Assembly: GCF_031312535.1 (NCBI RefSeq)
Contig: NZ_CP133594.1
Span: 1,965,934 to 2,029,933 of the forward strand
Source of the DNA: Methanolobus mangrovi
Lineage (GTDB): Archaea; Halobacteriota; Methanosarcinia; Methanosarcinales; Methanosarcinaceae
Direction of reading: 5' to 3'
DNA length: 64,000 nt
Position 1 is the stretch's first letter. Every line of letters starts with the position of its first letter. Position numbers and translations under genes: made by a program. Shown piece after piece: positions 44,625 through 54,573 of this stretch. The notes beneath the pieces were generated by a model. It saw only the letters and a program-made list of their open reading frames with translations. It did not search any database and was not told the DNA's origin.

Positions 44625-45641
44625 TTATAGGTCATCTGTCCCAATCTTCTCTACTTTTTCTGCTTTAATTCTCTCTTTCTCTTCAATCTCTTTTTTAACC
44701 ATCTCGATCAGAGTTGAAGTTACTTCACTGACACCTTCATTTGTTGCAGTGGACATTTTCATATCTACGAAATCAAGCTCCATGAATTGCGGCAGATCTG
44801 CCTTATTTGCAACAACAAGCACTGGTAATTTGAATTCACTGCGGACTTCCTCAAGCATGCGTTTCTGGTCTTCTACCTCGTATCCGCATGTTTCAGTTGC
44901 ATCAATTATGAAGAGGACTACTGCATCCAGATTCTTTAATGCTGTAATTGCCTGCAATTCGATCTCATTTCGATCTGACATCGGCCTGTCAAGAAGTCCT
45001 GGCGTGTCCAGTACCTGATACCTGTCATTACCAACAAAGAAATGTCCGATAGAAACTCCTTTTGTGGTAAATGGATAAGGCGCTATCTCAGGTGTTGCTC
45101 CTGTAACCTTTGTAACAAAACTGGATTTTCCTATGTTTGGGTATCCTGCAACTACAATGGTTGGTTCATCATGAACTGAGGGGAGCTTTCGAAGCTTGTT
45201 TCGTGCCTCATTAAGGAACAACAGGTCCTTTTCAATAGAATATATTATTGATGAAACTCGCCCGAAACATTGTTTCCTCACGAGGGGTGGATCTCTGGAC
45301 TTTCTTATTTTTCCCACATACTCCCTTGCTATCTCGTGTATCTTTGCGCTGGCCCAGTCCAGTCTGCTCAGGGATTTTCTCATGTCATCTACGCCTACCA
45401 TGACATCTGCCAGTTCATAGTAAAAAGGTTGTAGATTTTCAAAAGTTGGGAATCTTCTGACAATGTTCTTGAGATTATCTGTAAGTATGTTCGCTGCTGT
45501 CAGCATCATGGACTCATTTGCCTCAATAGCAGTTTTTCTTCCACTGATGGTTTTTCCTGACATTGCCCTGGTTGCCCTTCTGAATGATTTGTCCAGTAAT
45601 TCATCAGCCGTAGGGACGGTATTTATTTTTTCAAATATCAT
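44625..45641 (-). CDS. NOG1-type GTPase
   Basis: This archaeal NOG1 homologue is likely to act in assembly of the large ribosomal subunit. The N-terminal helical bundle (about 1-160) is followed by the G domain: G1 GYPNIGKSS, G2 region PYPFTTKGVSIGHF, G3 DTPGLLDRP, G4 NKADLP, and a C-terminal helix rich in Glu and Lys (KKEIEEKERIKAEKVEK). The 338-residue length is usual for archaeal NOG1. It converges with the aminotransferase gene. Confidence 0.92.
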   Translation of the reverse strand: MIFEKINTVPTADELLDKSFRRATRAMSGKTISGRKTAIEANESMMLTAANILTDNLKNIVRRFPTFENLQPFYYELADVMVGVDDMRKSLSRLDWASAKIHEIAREYVGKIRKSRDPPLVRKQCFGRVSSIIYSIEKDLLFLNEARNKLRKLPSVHDEPTIVVAGYPNIGKSSFVTKVTGATPEIAPYPFTTKGVSIGHFFVGNDRYQVLDTPGLLDRPMSDRNEIELQAITALKNLDAVVLFIIDATETCGYEVEDQKRMLEEVRSEFKLPVLVVANKADLPQFMELDFVDMKMSTATNEGVSEVTSTLIEMVKKEIEEKERIKAEKVEKIGTDDL

Positions 45642-45797
45642 GTTTCTTCCTGTCGTTGGCTCAAATCACTTCAAGATATAAATTCCTATTCCTTATAAAT
45701 ATAATCTCTCCAAATATCATTTTTCGGAGATACTACAATTTATATATCTCTTTTGAGTATCTATAAACTATATTTGAGTTTATGGACCGGTGATTTT

Positions 45798-46673
45798 GTG
45801 GAACTGACTCCTATTCAGAAAGATATTCTTATCGCATTGATCAATCTACAGAGAGAAAAAGATCGTGCTGTCAAAGGCGAAGAAATTGCAGAGCTTATCA
45901 GCCGTAACCCTGGAACTGTCCGGAATCAGATGCAATCTTTGAAAGTCCTTGGCCTTGTTGAAGGTGTTCCTGGTCCGAAAGGGGGATACAAAGCAACAGG
46001 TGAGGCTTATGAAGCTTTAAGCATCACTGCAATGGATCACGAGGCAGCAGTCCCCATCTACAGAAATGAAAACCTTGTTGAAGGAGCAACAGTAGCTCAA
46101 ATAAGTTTTACTACAGTAAGGCACCCGGACCTTTGTCATGGTATGATCAAGGTTCTTGGTAATATCAAGGGATTTGAACAGGGCGACCGTGTACAGATGG
46201 GTCCTACCCCTGTGAACAAACTGATAGTCCGTGGGGAGATCGTTGGAAGGGATGATACCCAGAACACGCTTGTCTTCTCTATAAGTGAGATGATATCCCT
46301 GCCAAAGAAACCTGTTAAAAACTATGCCCGTTTGAATATGATATCAATAAGCGGAAATGCATCAATTCAGGAAACTGCACGTCTGCTTGTAGATCACAGC
46401 ATACATGGGGCACCTGTAATTGATGACGATGAAATACTTGGTGTTGTCACTTTCACAGACATAGGCGATGCTGTAGCAAGTGGAAAAATGACTGCTAAGG
46501 TCAAGGACATAATGACCCGTGACCTTATTACGGTGGATTCGGAAACATCCCTTTATAATGCTGTAAAGGTTTTTGACAAGCACGACATCGGCTTTTTGCT
46601 GGTTTCGTTTGATGGCAAGCCAAAAGGAATTCTATCCAAAAAGGATGTTTTCCACGAACTGATAGTTTATTAA
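45798..46673 (+). CDS. Winged-helix regulator with CBS pair
   Basis: This regulator has an N-terminal winged helix (LTPIQKDILIALINLQREKDRAVKGEEIAELISRNPGTVRNQMQSLKVLGLVEGVPGPKGGYKAT), a middle region of about 100 residues (SFTTVRHPDLCHGMIKVLGNIKGFEQGDRVQMGPTPVNKLIVRGEIVGRDD) and two CBS domains at the C-terminus (about 175-291), which probably bind an adenine nucleotide. The start GTG 45798 (MELTPIQKDIL) has a GGTGAT site five bases away. An upstream TTG frame at 45753 is likely untranslated. Targets are unknown. Confidence 0.82.
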   Translation: MELTPIQKDILIALINLQREKDRAVKGEEIAELISRNPGTVRNQMQSLKVLGLVEGVPGPKGGYKATGEAYEALSITAMDHEAAVPIYRNENLVEGATVAQISFTTVRHPDLCHGMIKVLGNIKGFEQGDRVQMGPTPVNKLIVRGEIVGRDDTQNTLVFSISEMISLPKKPVKNYARLNMISISGNASIQETARLLVDHSIHGAPVIDDDEILGVVTFTDIGDAVASGKMTAKVKDIMTRDLITVDSETSLYNAVKVFDKHDIGFLLVSFDGKPKGILSKKDVFHELIVY

Positions 46674-46675
46674 AA

Positions 46676-46975
46676 CTATTTTCTTCTTTTCTGAAGTTCT
46701 GTGGTAATCTCTTCGAGGGTTATTCCCTCTGCCACAAACATTACCATAAGGTGAAAAAGAAGGTCTGATGATTCGTATATGATTTCTTCTCTTTTTCCGC
46801 TTTTCACGGCAAGTATGGTTTCAATTGACTCTTCCCCTACTTTCTCCAGTATTTTGTCAATACCTTTCCTGTGATTAAGTAGAGAGCATACATATGAGTT
46901 CTCAACAGGATTCTCTTTCCTGTCCATTATTATCCCGTACAGTTCGTCAAGTATTGAGAGGTCAGTATCTGGCAT
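46676..46975 (-). CDS. hisE: Phosphoribosyl-ATP pyrophosphatase
   Basis: This enzyme hydrolyses phosphoribosyl-ATP to phosphoribosyl-AMP, the second step of histidine synthesis. The 99-residue all-helical MazG-like protein has [20 protein letters not shown] and [27 protein letters not shown] with the metal-binding glutamates and aspartate. It stands apart from other his genes. Upstream (46976-47189) lie only AT-rich sequence and a small GTTGG/CCAAC hairpin at 47107-47121. Confidence 0.93.
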   Translation of the reverse strand: MPDTDLSILDELYGIIMDRKENPVENSYVCSLLNHRKGIDKILEKVGEESIETILAVKSGKREEIIYESSDLLFHLMVMFVAEGITLEEITTELQKRRK

Positions 46976-47189
46976 GATTTATCCTTCCCAAATATAAGGT
47001 AATCATATTACACCTTTATGGTGCAAAGCCACTATTAAAGTTAAAATGTTTGAAAAGAAGTTTTAGTGACGTTGGTTGTAATCCACACACAATATGACGG
47101 GGTAGTGTTGGTTATACCAACGTCTGGACTATCATATAAATTTGTATAATATATCTTTTTTGGTCTCACACATAAAAAAAAAGAAGAGA

Positions 47190-48470
47190 TCAGATCTTCC
47201 TCGGATCTGTTATCTCTCCAGTGAGTGCGGATGCTGCTGCGGTTGCAGGGGAACTCAGGTACACGAATGATTGCGGACTTCCCTCACGTCCCTTGAAATT
47301 ACGGTTGGATGTTGCAAGTCCTACTTCTCCGTCACCCAGCAGTCCGAAAGAACCGCCCATGCATGGACCACAACATGGTGACTCCACCATTGCTCCGGCT
47401 TCCATGAACTGCTCGATATAACCTGCTCTGAGCACTTTCATGTATTCTGTTCTGGATGCAGGGATAATAAGAAGTCTTACACCCTTTGCAACAGGTTCAT
47501 CACCCATCATCTTGGCGACAACCTCTATATCCTCAAATCTTCCGTTGGTACAGGAGCCTACGAATATCTGGTCAACCTTTGTTCCTTCTACTTCTGTTAC
47601 AGGTTTGACGTTGTCTACGTTGTGTGGACATGCGACCTGTGGCTCAAGGTTGCTGACATCGTACTTATGAAGTTCACATGCTGCTCCCTCATCGGATGCC
47701 CAGTAAGGGTCGAACTCATAGCCAGGTATGCGCTCTTTGAGGTACTTTTCTGTGACCTCATCAGCTTCAATGATGCCTGCTTTGCCACCCATTTCAATAG
47801 CCATGTTGGAAATGGTCATGCGTTCGGACATTGACATTGATCTTATAGTTGATCCTGCATACTCTGCTGCCTTGTATCTTGCACCTTCTGCACCTACATC
47901 TCCGATGAGGTGGAGAATTACATCTTTTGAATAGACATGCTTTGGAAGTTTTCCTTCGACTTCGAACCTGATGGTTTCAGGTACTTTGAACCAGAGCTTT
48001 CCTGATGCAAAGACTGCCGCCATGTCGGTTGAACCGATACCTGTTGAGAAAGCACCAAGTGAGCCATAGGCGCAGGTGTGGGAGTCTGAGCCAACTACAA
48101 GGTCTCCTGGCTTTACGTGTCCCTTTTCAGGCATTACCTGGTGGCAGACACCTTCGTAAACGTCATAGTTGATGATGCCCTGTTCCTTTGCGAACTTCCT
48201 GAGCATTATGTGGTTCTGTGCAGCATTGAGTGAGTCCGCAGGAACCTGGTGGTCAAAAAGGATCACTATCTTGCTTGGGTCCCAGACCTTCTTCTCTTCC
48301 TTATCCCTCATGATCTCGTAGAATCCTTCTACCGCAAGAGGTCCTGTGATATCGTGGGTCATTGCCCTGTCTATATTTGCCAGTACGAATTCTCCGGCTT
48401 TTACCGTCTTTCCGGCAGCCTTTGAAAAGATCTTCTCAGAGATCGTCATAGGTTCATTGTTAGTGGACAT
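47190..48470 (-). CDS. 3-isopropylmalate dehydratase / homoaconitase large subunit
   Basis: This iron-sulphur hydro-lyase isomerises isopropylmalate (leucine) or homocitrate-type acids (coenzyme B). The 426-residue archaeal large subunit has the 4Fe-4S cysteines in FVGSCTNGR and [10 protein letters not shown], with [25 protein letters not shown] and IIPASRTEY. The small subunit, which decides substrate in methanogens, is not in the window, so LeuC and HacA-type roles cannot be separated. Confidence 0.9.
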   Translation of the reverse strand: MSTNNEPMTISEKIFSKAAGKTVKAGEFVLANIDRAMTHDITGPLAVEGFYEIMRDKEEKKVWDPSKIVILFDHQVPADSLNAAQNHIMLRKFAKEQGIINYDVYEGVCHQVMPEKGHVKPGDLVVGSDSHTCAYGSLGAFSTGIGSTDMAAVFASGKLWFKVPETIRFEVEGKLPKHVYSKDVILHLIGDVGAEGARYKAAEYAGSTIRSMSMSERMTISNMAIEMGGKAGIIEADEVTEKYLKERIPGYEFDPYWASDEGAACELHKYDVSNLEPQVACPHNVDNVKPVTEVEGTKVDQIFVGSCTNGRFEDIEVVAKMMGDEPVAKGVRLLIIPASRTEYMKVLRAGYIEQFMEAGAMVESPCCGPCMGGSFGLLGDGEVGLATSNRNFKGREGSPQSFVYLSSPATAAASALTGEITDPRKI

Positions 48471-48522
48471 GTTTATTCCTGCATAATTTTTATTTATTAT
48501 AAATCAATCGATAAACTGAAAT

Positions 48523-49233
48523 TCAGATTCTTTTTGTGATCTTACAAGTTCCCTCACTATTATGGACGATGTAATTTAAGTAGCCTTGCTTCAGGTTCAA
48601 CTCCGCTATTAACTGGCCTTTTCCACCAGTTATGAATCCATTATAGTTCTTATAGGTGAGGATGGTATCCTGAAGTTCACATACATATCTATTGAGTACC
48701 TTTCCTGCAAGTTCCCTGCTTTCCTGCAATCCGATCACCTTTCCAAGTCCCTCACATTCGGATATTCTGAGCTTGAGCCCTTCCATGTAAAATGGGTATG
48801 TGCTGCACAGGTGTGGACGCAGTTCATATATGCTGCATCTGTTGTCCGTTCTTTCATCAGGAATAAATATGCAATCCCTGTTCTTTTTTCGCTGAAGCAT
48901 CCAGCCAAATGTGTGGATGTTGCCTTCTTCATCCACCATGTCCGTTTCTTTCTGAAGCAAATACTCCTCTTCAGGTGATTCTGCTTCTATGTTAAAAGGC
49001 TCTGCTATGTCTTCTAATGTGAGACTGCTGCCATCATGGATCCTGCTGATCTCCTCTGGCATCAGTGCAACACGGTTATCACCAAATTCCCGGCGGCAGC
49101 ACTTTCCGCACATAAGGCAATTGAATCCTGTTCTCTGTATTTCCTCTGCAAGCCTCTCCGCATCTATTTTTTTTGCAGCCTCAAGCTCCTCTTCAAGTTC
49201 ACGGATAAGCAGTCTTCTTAATGTGATATTCAT
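48523..49233 (-). CDS. YkgJ-family cysteine cluster protein
   Basis: This 236-residue protein has the zinc or iron-sulphur binding CLMCGKCCRR motif (about 39-48) and later cysteines in CSIYELRPHLCSTYPFYMEG plus ISECEGLG, typical of the YkgJ/UPF0153 family. Its function is unknown, and family members may assist metal handling or protein modification. A helix at the N-terminus (LLIRELEEELEAAKKIDAERLAEEI) may form a coiled coil. Its promoter has a TATA run near 49291 on the minus strand. Confidence 0.85.
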   Translation of the reverse strand: MNITLRRLLIRELEEELEAAKKIDAERLAEEIQRTGFNCLMCGKCCRREFGDNRVALMPEEISRIHDGSSLTLEDIAEPFNIEAESPEEEYLLQKETDMVDEEGNIHTFGWMLQRKKNRDCIFIPDERTDNRCSIYELRPHLCSTYPFYMEGLKLRISECEGLGKVIGLQESRELAGKVLNRYVCELQDTILTYKNYNGFITGGKGQLIAELNLKQGYLNYIVHNSEGTCKITKRI

Positions 49234-49893
49234 CTTCTGACCGTTATGTTCTTAGTTAAGTTTTCTTTGTTTGATGTCAGGTATCCTATATAAAATAAAA
49301 TCAAACCTGGAGCAAGAACATATTCCAAAATGCATGTATCAAAATATATATTACTAATTGAGTATATTTTATCAACGTCTTCTGGTATGGATGAACCCAC
49401 ATACTTCCAGAATGTTTTCTCCCGAATCCCTATCTTAGAAGATTATAAGCATGATGCTGTATGTCCTGTAAAAATAGACACTGGTTGTTGATCTAATAGT
49501 TCAATCATTGTAGCAGTGCATTGGGTCCATTCTTCCACTGCAAGGAGGGTACAAATACAGATACATACATGTATGAATATGTATGCACATGGAGTAGCTT
49601 ATTTTTATATGGGTTTATGATGTATTATTTAGTACGCGCTTGTATGCTTCGTTGTTTCTGTGTAGTATGAGTTATACATATTCCCAACCCCTGCCATCTT
49701 GCACATTTAATATGAGTGGTTGGTGCTCCGGGTTCATGCATCTGAACCGTTATTAAATGTAATTGTGCCTGCAGTCCACCAAGCAGCAAATCTACTATTC
49801 GAAAATACATTCCGCTAAAAGTATACTAAACAATATAGAGTATATATAGCATATAATTGAGTAACAATGTTGTAAAAACAAATTTGGAAGAGA
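49234..49893. other. 660-base gap without a convincing gene
   Basis: This is the longest non-coding stretch after the window start. It holds the YkgJ promoter at its left end, a perfect 12-base palindrome CATACATGTATG (49564-49575), a 34-codon plus-strand frame at 49387-49491 (begins MDEPTYFQNVF) with no obvious ribosome site, and a 61-codon minus-strand frame (49625-49810) that resembles nothing I know. It may be the remains of a decayed gene, or may carry a non-coding RNA. Confidence 0.5.
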
Positions 49894-51363
49894 CTATTCG
49901 TCTGCCTCTTCCACACCGACAGCAGATAAGAATCTCTTTACAACTGCTTCGTTGACTAGCCTTAAGAGTGTCTGGCGGTCTTTTGCGGCAGTGAATACTC
50001 CAAGAGGTATTTGTGCTGCTGCTGCAGTCGCATGTCCTCCACCTGCCTCTTCACCGAATGCGCGCCTCATGACATCCCCCAGGTTTACCCTGATATCATT
50101 GCTACGGCCTGAAATGTAGATCTTCTCCTCTGTAACACCAAATACTATGGAAGTGGATATCCCTTCCAGATTGAGGAGGTAATCTGCTGCCTGTGGCAAA
50201 GTATCCCTGTTGCGTATGCTTCCTACATTGGAAAGGAGGTAACTTCCGACTACCTGACGGCTGTTTATAGCTTCTCCAAGTACATCCAGTGTCTCGATAG
50301 ACATGGAAGGTCGTTCCAGTTGTTCAAGGACATCGTGGTCAGAGAGGGGGTATAGGTATGAAGCAGCCGAAAGGTCTGCAGAATCAGTGTTCCTCTTAAA
50401 ATCAAGTGTATCAGTTCTGATTCCATACAATAGTGCCGTTGCCAGCTCACTGCTGATATCCACATTGAGTTCCTGGAGATACTTGGTCAATATGGTGGCA
50501 GATGCACCAACATGGGGACGAATATCTATAAAGTCAGCATCTATCTCGGTATCAGTGATCGGGTGATGGTCAATGATTATGTTTACATGCGTACCGGATG
50601 GCAGGGAGTTATTAGCCCCGGGTATTGCGCAGTCAATGAGTGCTAAATTCTCATATCCTGTAAATCCAACATCTTCTGCCCTGAAAAGGTCTATGCCAAG
50701 CAGATTAACAAAAGCCTTGTTTTCCTGATGCCCTATCTCTCCATGATATATGATGTCAGCAAGAACATTAAATGATTCTGCAATCGTTTTTAATGCAAGG
50801 GCACTGGAAATAGCATCCGGGTCAGGATTATCGTGGACCACAATTGCAAGCTTTTTGCCTTTGTTTACATCAAACCACTGGGTCAGTTTGTTTCCCCTGC
50901 GCATCGCCTCTGCACGTTCAAGTGATCTTGAAAGGGACTTTGCTACCATTCTGGGTGGCATGATAACAAGATCTGCACCCATAGTTTCCATTTCCTGCAT
51001 GTTTATAACATCAGGAGCCCTCACTACACAGTAGATATCCTGGGACACTTTATTTCTGACATTCGTAAGAGCTTTTTTATTTGCTTTCGGATCTGAGCTA
51101 AGAATAAGTATTCCTGCAAGATTCCGGGTATTGATTATGTCAAAAAGGCCTGGATCACTCACATCACCGACAATGGCCTCATAGGCCTCTTCACGAAGTG
51201 TCTCAACTTTTTGTGAATCCTTATCAACAATGATGATCTCTTTATCAAGTTCTCTAAGTTCCTTTGCTAATGCAAAACCAAAACTCCCACTTCCAAGTAT
51301 AAGATATGTGGGTTTGATCTTTGTTTTGTCAGTTGCGTTAATCTCTTTTGCAACGGTGTTAAT
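49894..51363 (-). CDS. Rossmann (TrkA-N)-DHH-DHHA1 phosphoesterase, ATT start
   Basis: The protein has an N-terminal Rossmann domain (YLILGSGSFGFALAKELRE, about 17-140) and a DHH phosphoesterase core (VVHDNPDPDAISSALALK, LIDCAIPG, DHHPITDTE), then DHHA1 (GGGHATAAAAQIPLG). Relatives split nano-RNA, cyclic di-AMP or phosphoanhydrides. A GTG at 51162 would remove the first half of the Rossmann domain. In frame upstream, no ATG, GTG or TTG exists, but ATT 51363 stands six bases after a perfect GGAGGT. Starting there gives MNTVAKEINATDK and 489 residues, the expected full length. Confidence 0.82.
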   Translation of the reverse strand: MNTVAKEINATDKTKIKPTYLILGSGSFGFALAKELRELDKEIIIVDKDSQKVETLREEAYEAIVGDVSDPGLFDIINTRNLAGILILSSDPKANKKALTNVRNKVSQDIYCVVRAPDVINMQEMETMGADLVIMPPRMVAKSLSRSLERAEAMRRGNKLTQWFDVNKGKKLAIVVHDNPDPDAISSALALKTIAESFNVLADIIYHGEIGHQENKAFVNLLGIDLFRAEDVGFTGYENLALIDCAIPGANNSLPSGTHVNIIIDHHPITDTEIDADFIDIRPHVGASATILTKYLQELNVDISSELATALLYGIRTDTLDFKRNTDSADLSAASYLYPLSDHDVLEQLERPSMSIETLDVLGEAINSRQVVGSYLLSNVGSIRNRDTLPQAADYLLNLEGISTSIVFGVTEEKIYISGRSNDIRVNLGDVMRRAFGEEAGGGHATAAAAQIPLGVFTAAKDRQTLLRLVNEAVVKRFLSAVGVEEADE

Positions 51364-51369
51364 AAAATG

Positions 51370-51375
51370 ACCTCC
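51370..51375 (-). promoter_or_regulatory. Shine-Dalgarno site defining the ATT start
   Basis: On the minus strand GGAGGT (51375-51370) is followed by a six-base spacer CATTTT and then ATT at 51363. It is one of the strongest ribosome binding sites in the window and fixes translation of the DHH gene at a non-canonical codon. Confidence 0.7.
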
Positions 51376-51478
51376 ATTTGGTGTAAGAATTATTTGGTAT
51401 AAAATGATTTCAATTTAATAGAAAAATGACCATATCAACTGATAAATACAATGCAAACTAAGGAATAAATAGGTAACT

Positions 51479-52957
51479 ATGTTCTCTATCACTTCTTCAA
51501 AAATGCGTTCTGTAGATGCTAATTGTTCTTATCTTGGCCTTAGCCCGGTCCAATTAATGGAAAATGCAGGTGCTGCAATTGCCCGGGAAATAACATCCCG
51601 AATAAGCTGCGGGAAAGTACTTTTTGTATCAGGCAGGGGTAATAATGGAGGTGATGCATTCGTCGCTGCAAGGCACCTTGCACTGAACGATGCCTATGAT
51701 GTAAGAGTGATACTTCTTGGTCATTCTTCCCGCATAAGGACGGAAGAATCAATGCATAATTTCTCTCTGCTTGAATACAGTGGTATAACAGAATTAAAAG
51801 AGATAACTGATTCAAAAGAGCTTGAAAGCTATGCCGGATGGAAGGATAGTGATATTATTGTTGACGGAATTCTGGGTTCCGGAATAAAAGGATCTCCAAG
51901 AGAACCTGAATCAACTGCTATAGATCTGATAAATTCATCCGGTTCATATATTATCTCCATAGATGCACCTTCAGGATATGATCTCGATGGTGGAGAGATA
52001 TCTAAAAGTGTTTTTGCAGATATAACCATCACTTTTCACAGGATGAAAACCGGTCTGGAACTTCCGGGATGTGAGAAATACACCGGTGAAGTGAAGGTTG
52101 CTCCCATCGGGGTTTGTAGGGATGCAGAAGAATACGTAGGTTCCGGTGACCTAATGGGCCTTGTTCACAGAGAACAGCATGCTCACAAAGGTAACTCCGG
52201 ACGTGTTCTTGTGATAGGTGGTGGTGCTTATTACGGGGCACCGGCTCTTGCAGCCATGGCAGCACTTCGCACAGGTGCTGATATTGTGACAGTGGCCGTA
52301 CCTGAGAATGTTGCAGATACCGTTGCATCCTTTTCATCAAATCTCATAGTCGTACCACTTTCAGGTAACAGGCTGAACCCTGAAAATCTCCCTGTATTGA
52401 AGAGCCTTATAGAATCACATGATGTTGTCGTCATTGGTCCCGGAATTGGCAGGGATGCACCGACGCTTAAAACAGTACAGCAGCTCCTTCCTTTATGTAA
52501 AAAGGCAGTGATTGATGCCGATGCTCTCTATGATCTGCATTTGCCAGTAAAAAGTGAAGGTAAATTCATATTAACTCCGCATTCTGCCGAATTCGCACGT
52601 CTTTCAGGGGTTGCAGTTCCCCGGACTCTTGCAGAAAAGAAACAAATAGTAAGCCAGTTCGCCGGACAAAATACGGCTATAGTGGTTCTGAAAGGTAAGG
52701 TTGATATCATTTCGGACGGGCAGAACACACGGCTTAACAGGACAGGGAATGCCGGGATGACCGTTGGTGGTACAGGAGATGTACTTACGGGTATCACAGG
52801 TGCATTGTTTGCAGTCAATAATGCAATGGATGCGGCGGCATGTGCCGTTTTTATAAATGGTGCGGCCGGTGATCTTGCGTTTGATGAAAAAGGATTCGGT
52901 TTGCTTGCGACAGATATAATTGACCGGATAACAGATGTTATATCAGAGGTGTTTTGA
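51479..52957 (+). CDS. nnr: Bifunctional NAD(P)HX epimerase/dehydratase
   Basis: This enzyme repairs hydrated NAD(P)H. The N-terminal YjeF epimerase domain (about 1-210; LMENAGAAIAREI, VSGRGNNGGDAFVAARHL, DGILGSGIKGSPR, SIDAPSGYDLDGG) is fused to the C-terminal ADP-dependent dehydratase (VLVIGGGAYYGAPALAAMAALRTGAD, VIGPGIGRD, LTPHSAEFARLSG, GNAGMTVGGTGDVLTG). The 492-residue length is typical of the fusion. It leads a cluster with a 60-residue protein and moaC. Confidence 0.94.
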   Translation: MFSITSSKMRSVDANCSYLGLSPVQLMENAGAAIAREITSRISCGKVLFVSGRGNNGGDAFVAARHLALNDAYDVRVILLGHSSRIRTEESMHNFSLLEYSGITELKEITDSKELESYAGWKDSDIIVDGILGSGIKGSPREPESTAIDLINSSGSYIISIDAPSGYDLDGGEISKSVFADITITFHRMKTGLELPGCEKYTGEVKVAPIGVCRDAEEYVGSGDLMGLVHREQHAHKGNSGRVLVIGGGAYYGAPALAAMAALRTGADIVTVAVPENVADTVASFSSNLIVVPLSGNRLNPENLPVLKSLIESHDVVVIGPGIGRDAPTLKTVQQLLPLCKKAVIDADALYDLHLPVKSEGKFILTPHSAEFARLSGVAVPRTLAEKKQIVSQFAGQNTAIVVLKGKVDIISDGQNTRLNRTGNAGMTVGGTGDVLTGITGALFAVNNAMDAAACAVFINGAAGDLAFDEKGFGLLATDIIDRITDVISEVF

Positions 52958-52958
52958 T

Positions 52959-53141
52959 ATGGGGCAGGAAAACAGAAAGATAAATGTGGACATCGAAAGA
53001 AAGTGGATTCGTATAACTATAAATCATGGTAAGGATGAAGAAATTCTCAAACTAAACCTTAATGAAGCCACAAGCCTGAAAGAACAACTAAATAGTACTA
53101 TTGAAGATTACCTGCAAAGGCAGAATATAAGAATTGACTAA
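52959..53141 (+). CDS. Small hypothetical protein between nnr and moaC
   Basis: This 60-residue protein is MGQENRKINVDIERK followed by WIRITINHGKDEEILKLNLNEATSLKEQLNSTIEDYLQRQ: three strands and a helix, with no cysteines. It begins one base after the nnr stop codon and ends 14 bases before moaC, so it belongs to the operon. The family is not recognised. Confidence 0.65.
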   Translation: MGQENRKINVDIERKWIRITINHGKDEEILKLNLNEATSLKEQLNSTIEDYLQRQNIRID

Positions 53142-53155
53142 AAAACGGTGATTTA

Positions 53156-53632
53156 TTGGAAGCTACATTCACACATATTGAAAATGACCGTGCGGTCATG
53201 GTGGACATCAGCAGTAAAGATATAATTGTAAGGAAAGCAATAGCTTCCGGGGAAATAGTTCTTAATGACGCAACGATAGAAAAGATACGCACAGGTACTG
53301 TTGAGAAAGGAAATGTACTTTCCACTGCGCGCATAGCTTCAATCCTTGCGGTTAAAAAAACTCCAGAACTCATTCCAATGTGCCACCAGATCCCAATTAC
53401 TTCAGTGGATGTGGATTTTTCAATTTACGATAATATTATTTGTGCAAAGGTAGAGGTGCGCTCTGTCGGAAAGACCGGTGTTGAAATGGAAGCACTTACC
53501 GGTGTCTCAGTAGCGTTGCTTACTGTATGGGACATGGTAAAGTCTGCGGAAAAAGATGAGACGGGCAATTATCCTGCTACCGGTATACAAAATATCAAGG
53601 TTCTTGAGAAAGTCAAAATGAACCAAAACTAA
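53156..53632 (+). CDS. moaC: Cyclic pyranopterin monophosphate synthase
   Basis: This enzyme makes cyclic pyranopterin monophosphate, a step in molybdopterin synthesis needed for formylmethanofuran dehydrogenase. The 158-residue protein has AVMVDISSKDIIVRKAIASGEI, TPELIPMCHQIPITSVDVDF and KTGVEMEALTGVSVALLTVWDMVKSAEKD, with the conserved MCHQIP and GVEMEAL motifs. It starts at TTG 53156 after GGTGA. Confidence 0.95.
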   Translation: MEATFTHIENDRAVMVDISSKDIIVRKAIASGEIVLNDATIEKIRTGTVEKGNVLSTARIASILAVKKTPELIPMCHQIPITSVDVDFSIYDNIICAKVEVRSVGKTGVEMEALTGVSVALLTVWDMVKSAEKDETGNYPATGIQNIKVLEKVKMNQN

Positions 53633-53700
53633 TGTATTATAGGGATACATTAGAGAGCATTCAAATTATCCATTAATTAAATCTTAAAGAGGTACATTAT

Positions 53701-54549
53701 TTGAAAATCATAGGAGGACCAGCATCCCAGGCTCTTTCATCAAAGGTTGCAAGAGAGTTAAATATAGAACCCAGTGTGTGTGATTATACAAGATTCCCTG
53801 ACGGTGAATTATACTCACGCATTCTTGATGAAGACGTGGATGAAGTTACTATTATCCAGAGTACGACAACGGATTCTGATCTGATTGCATTATTGCAGCT
53901 TATAGATGCCTGCGAGGATTCACCTGTCATAAATGTGGTCATACCCTACATGGGATATGCAAGGCAGGATAAGAAGTTCAAAACAGGTGAGCCTATAAGT
54001 GCAAGGGCGATTGCAAGAACCGTTAACGCTGACCGTATATTCACTGTGAATATCCATGAGTCCAGTGTGCTTAACTATTTCAACGCAGATGCCTTTGACC
54101 TTGACGCATCCCGTCTCATTGGTTATCATATAAGGTCCCTTAACCTGAGTGACCCATTGATAGTATCTCCTGATAAGGGTGCAATAAGCCTTGCAGAAAA
54201 TACAGCTGCTGATGTAGGTCTGGAGTTCGATTACCTGGAAAAGACCCGCCATTCAGGCGATACCGTTACTATCAAAGCAAAGAATGTTGATGTGATGGAC
54301 AGGGATATCATTATCATTGACGACATGATAGCCACAGGCGGAACTATGGCAGAGTCCATAAAACTACTTAAGTCACAGGGTGCAAAGGATGTATATCTTG
54401 CATGTGTCCATCCGGTGCTGTCAAGAAATGCCGTGTTACGTCTGTTCAATGCAGGTGTAAAGGATATCATTGCAACCGACACTATAGAAAAGGTACAGAG
54501 TTGTGTCAGTGTGGCACCTTTGATAGCCAATGCTTTAAGAAGTATCTAA
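53701..54549 (+). CDS. prs: Ribose-phosphate pyrophosphokinase
   Basis: This enzyme makes PRPP from ribose 5-phosphate and ATP for nucleotide, histidine and other pathways. The archaeal-type enzyme of 282 residues has FPDGELYSRI, IPYMGYARQDKKF, VSPDKGAISLAENTA and the PRPP loop IIIDDMIATGGTMAESI. It starts at TTG 53701 after AGAGGT. Confidence 0.94.
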   Translation: MKIIGGPASQALSSKVARELNIEPSVCDYTRFPDGELYSRILDEDVDEVTIIQSTTTDSDLIALLQLIDACEDSPVINVVIPYMGYARQDKKFKTGEPISARAIARTVNADRIFTVNIHESSVLNYFNADAFDLDASRLIGYHIRSLNLSDPLIVSPDKGAISLAENTAADVGLEFDYLEKTRHSGDTVTIKAKNVDVMDRDIIIIDDMIATGGTMAESIKLLKSQGAKDVYLACVHPVLSRNAVLRLFNAGVKDIIATDTIEKVQSCVSVAPLIANALRSI

Positions 54550-54573
54550 ACATTAATATATTGAGGTTTGATC

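Noticed and set aside
45753-45797. Extended start of the CBS regulator at TTG 45753
   Set aside because: GTG 45798 has a GGTGAT site at correct distance and gives the expected winged-helix N-terminus.
49660-49760. Possible tRNA suggested by a GGTTCATGCATCTGAACC-like stem
   Set aside because: No cloverleaf, anticodon arm or acceptor pairing could be drawn around it.
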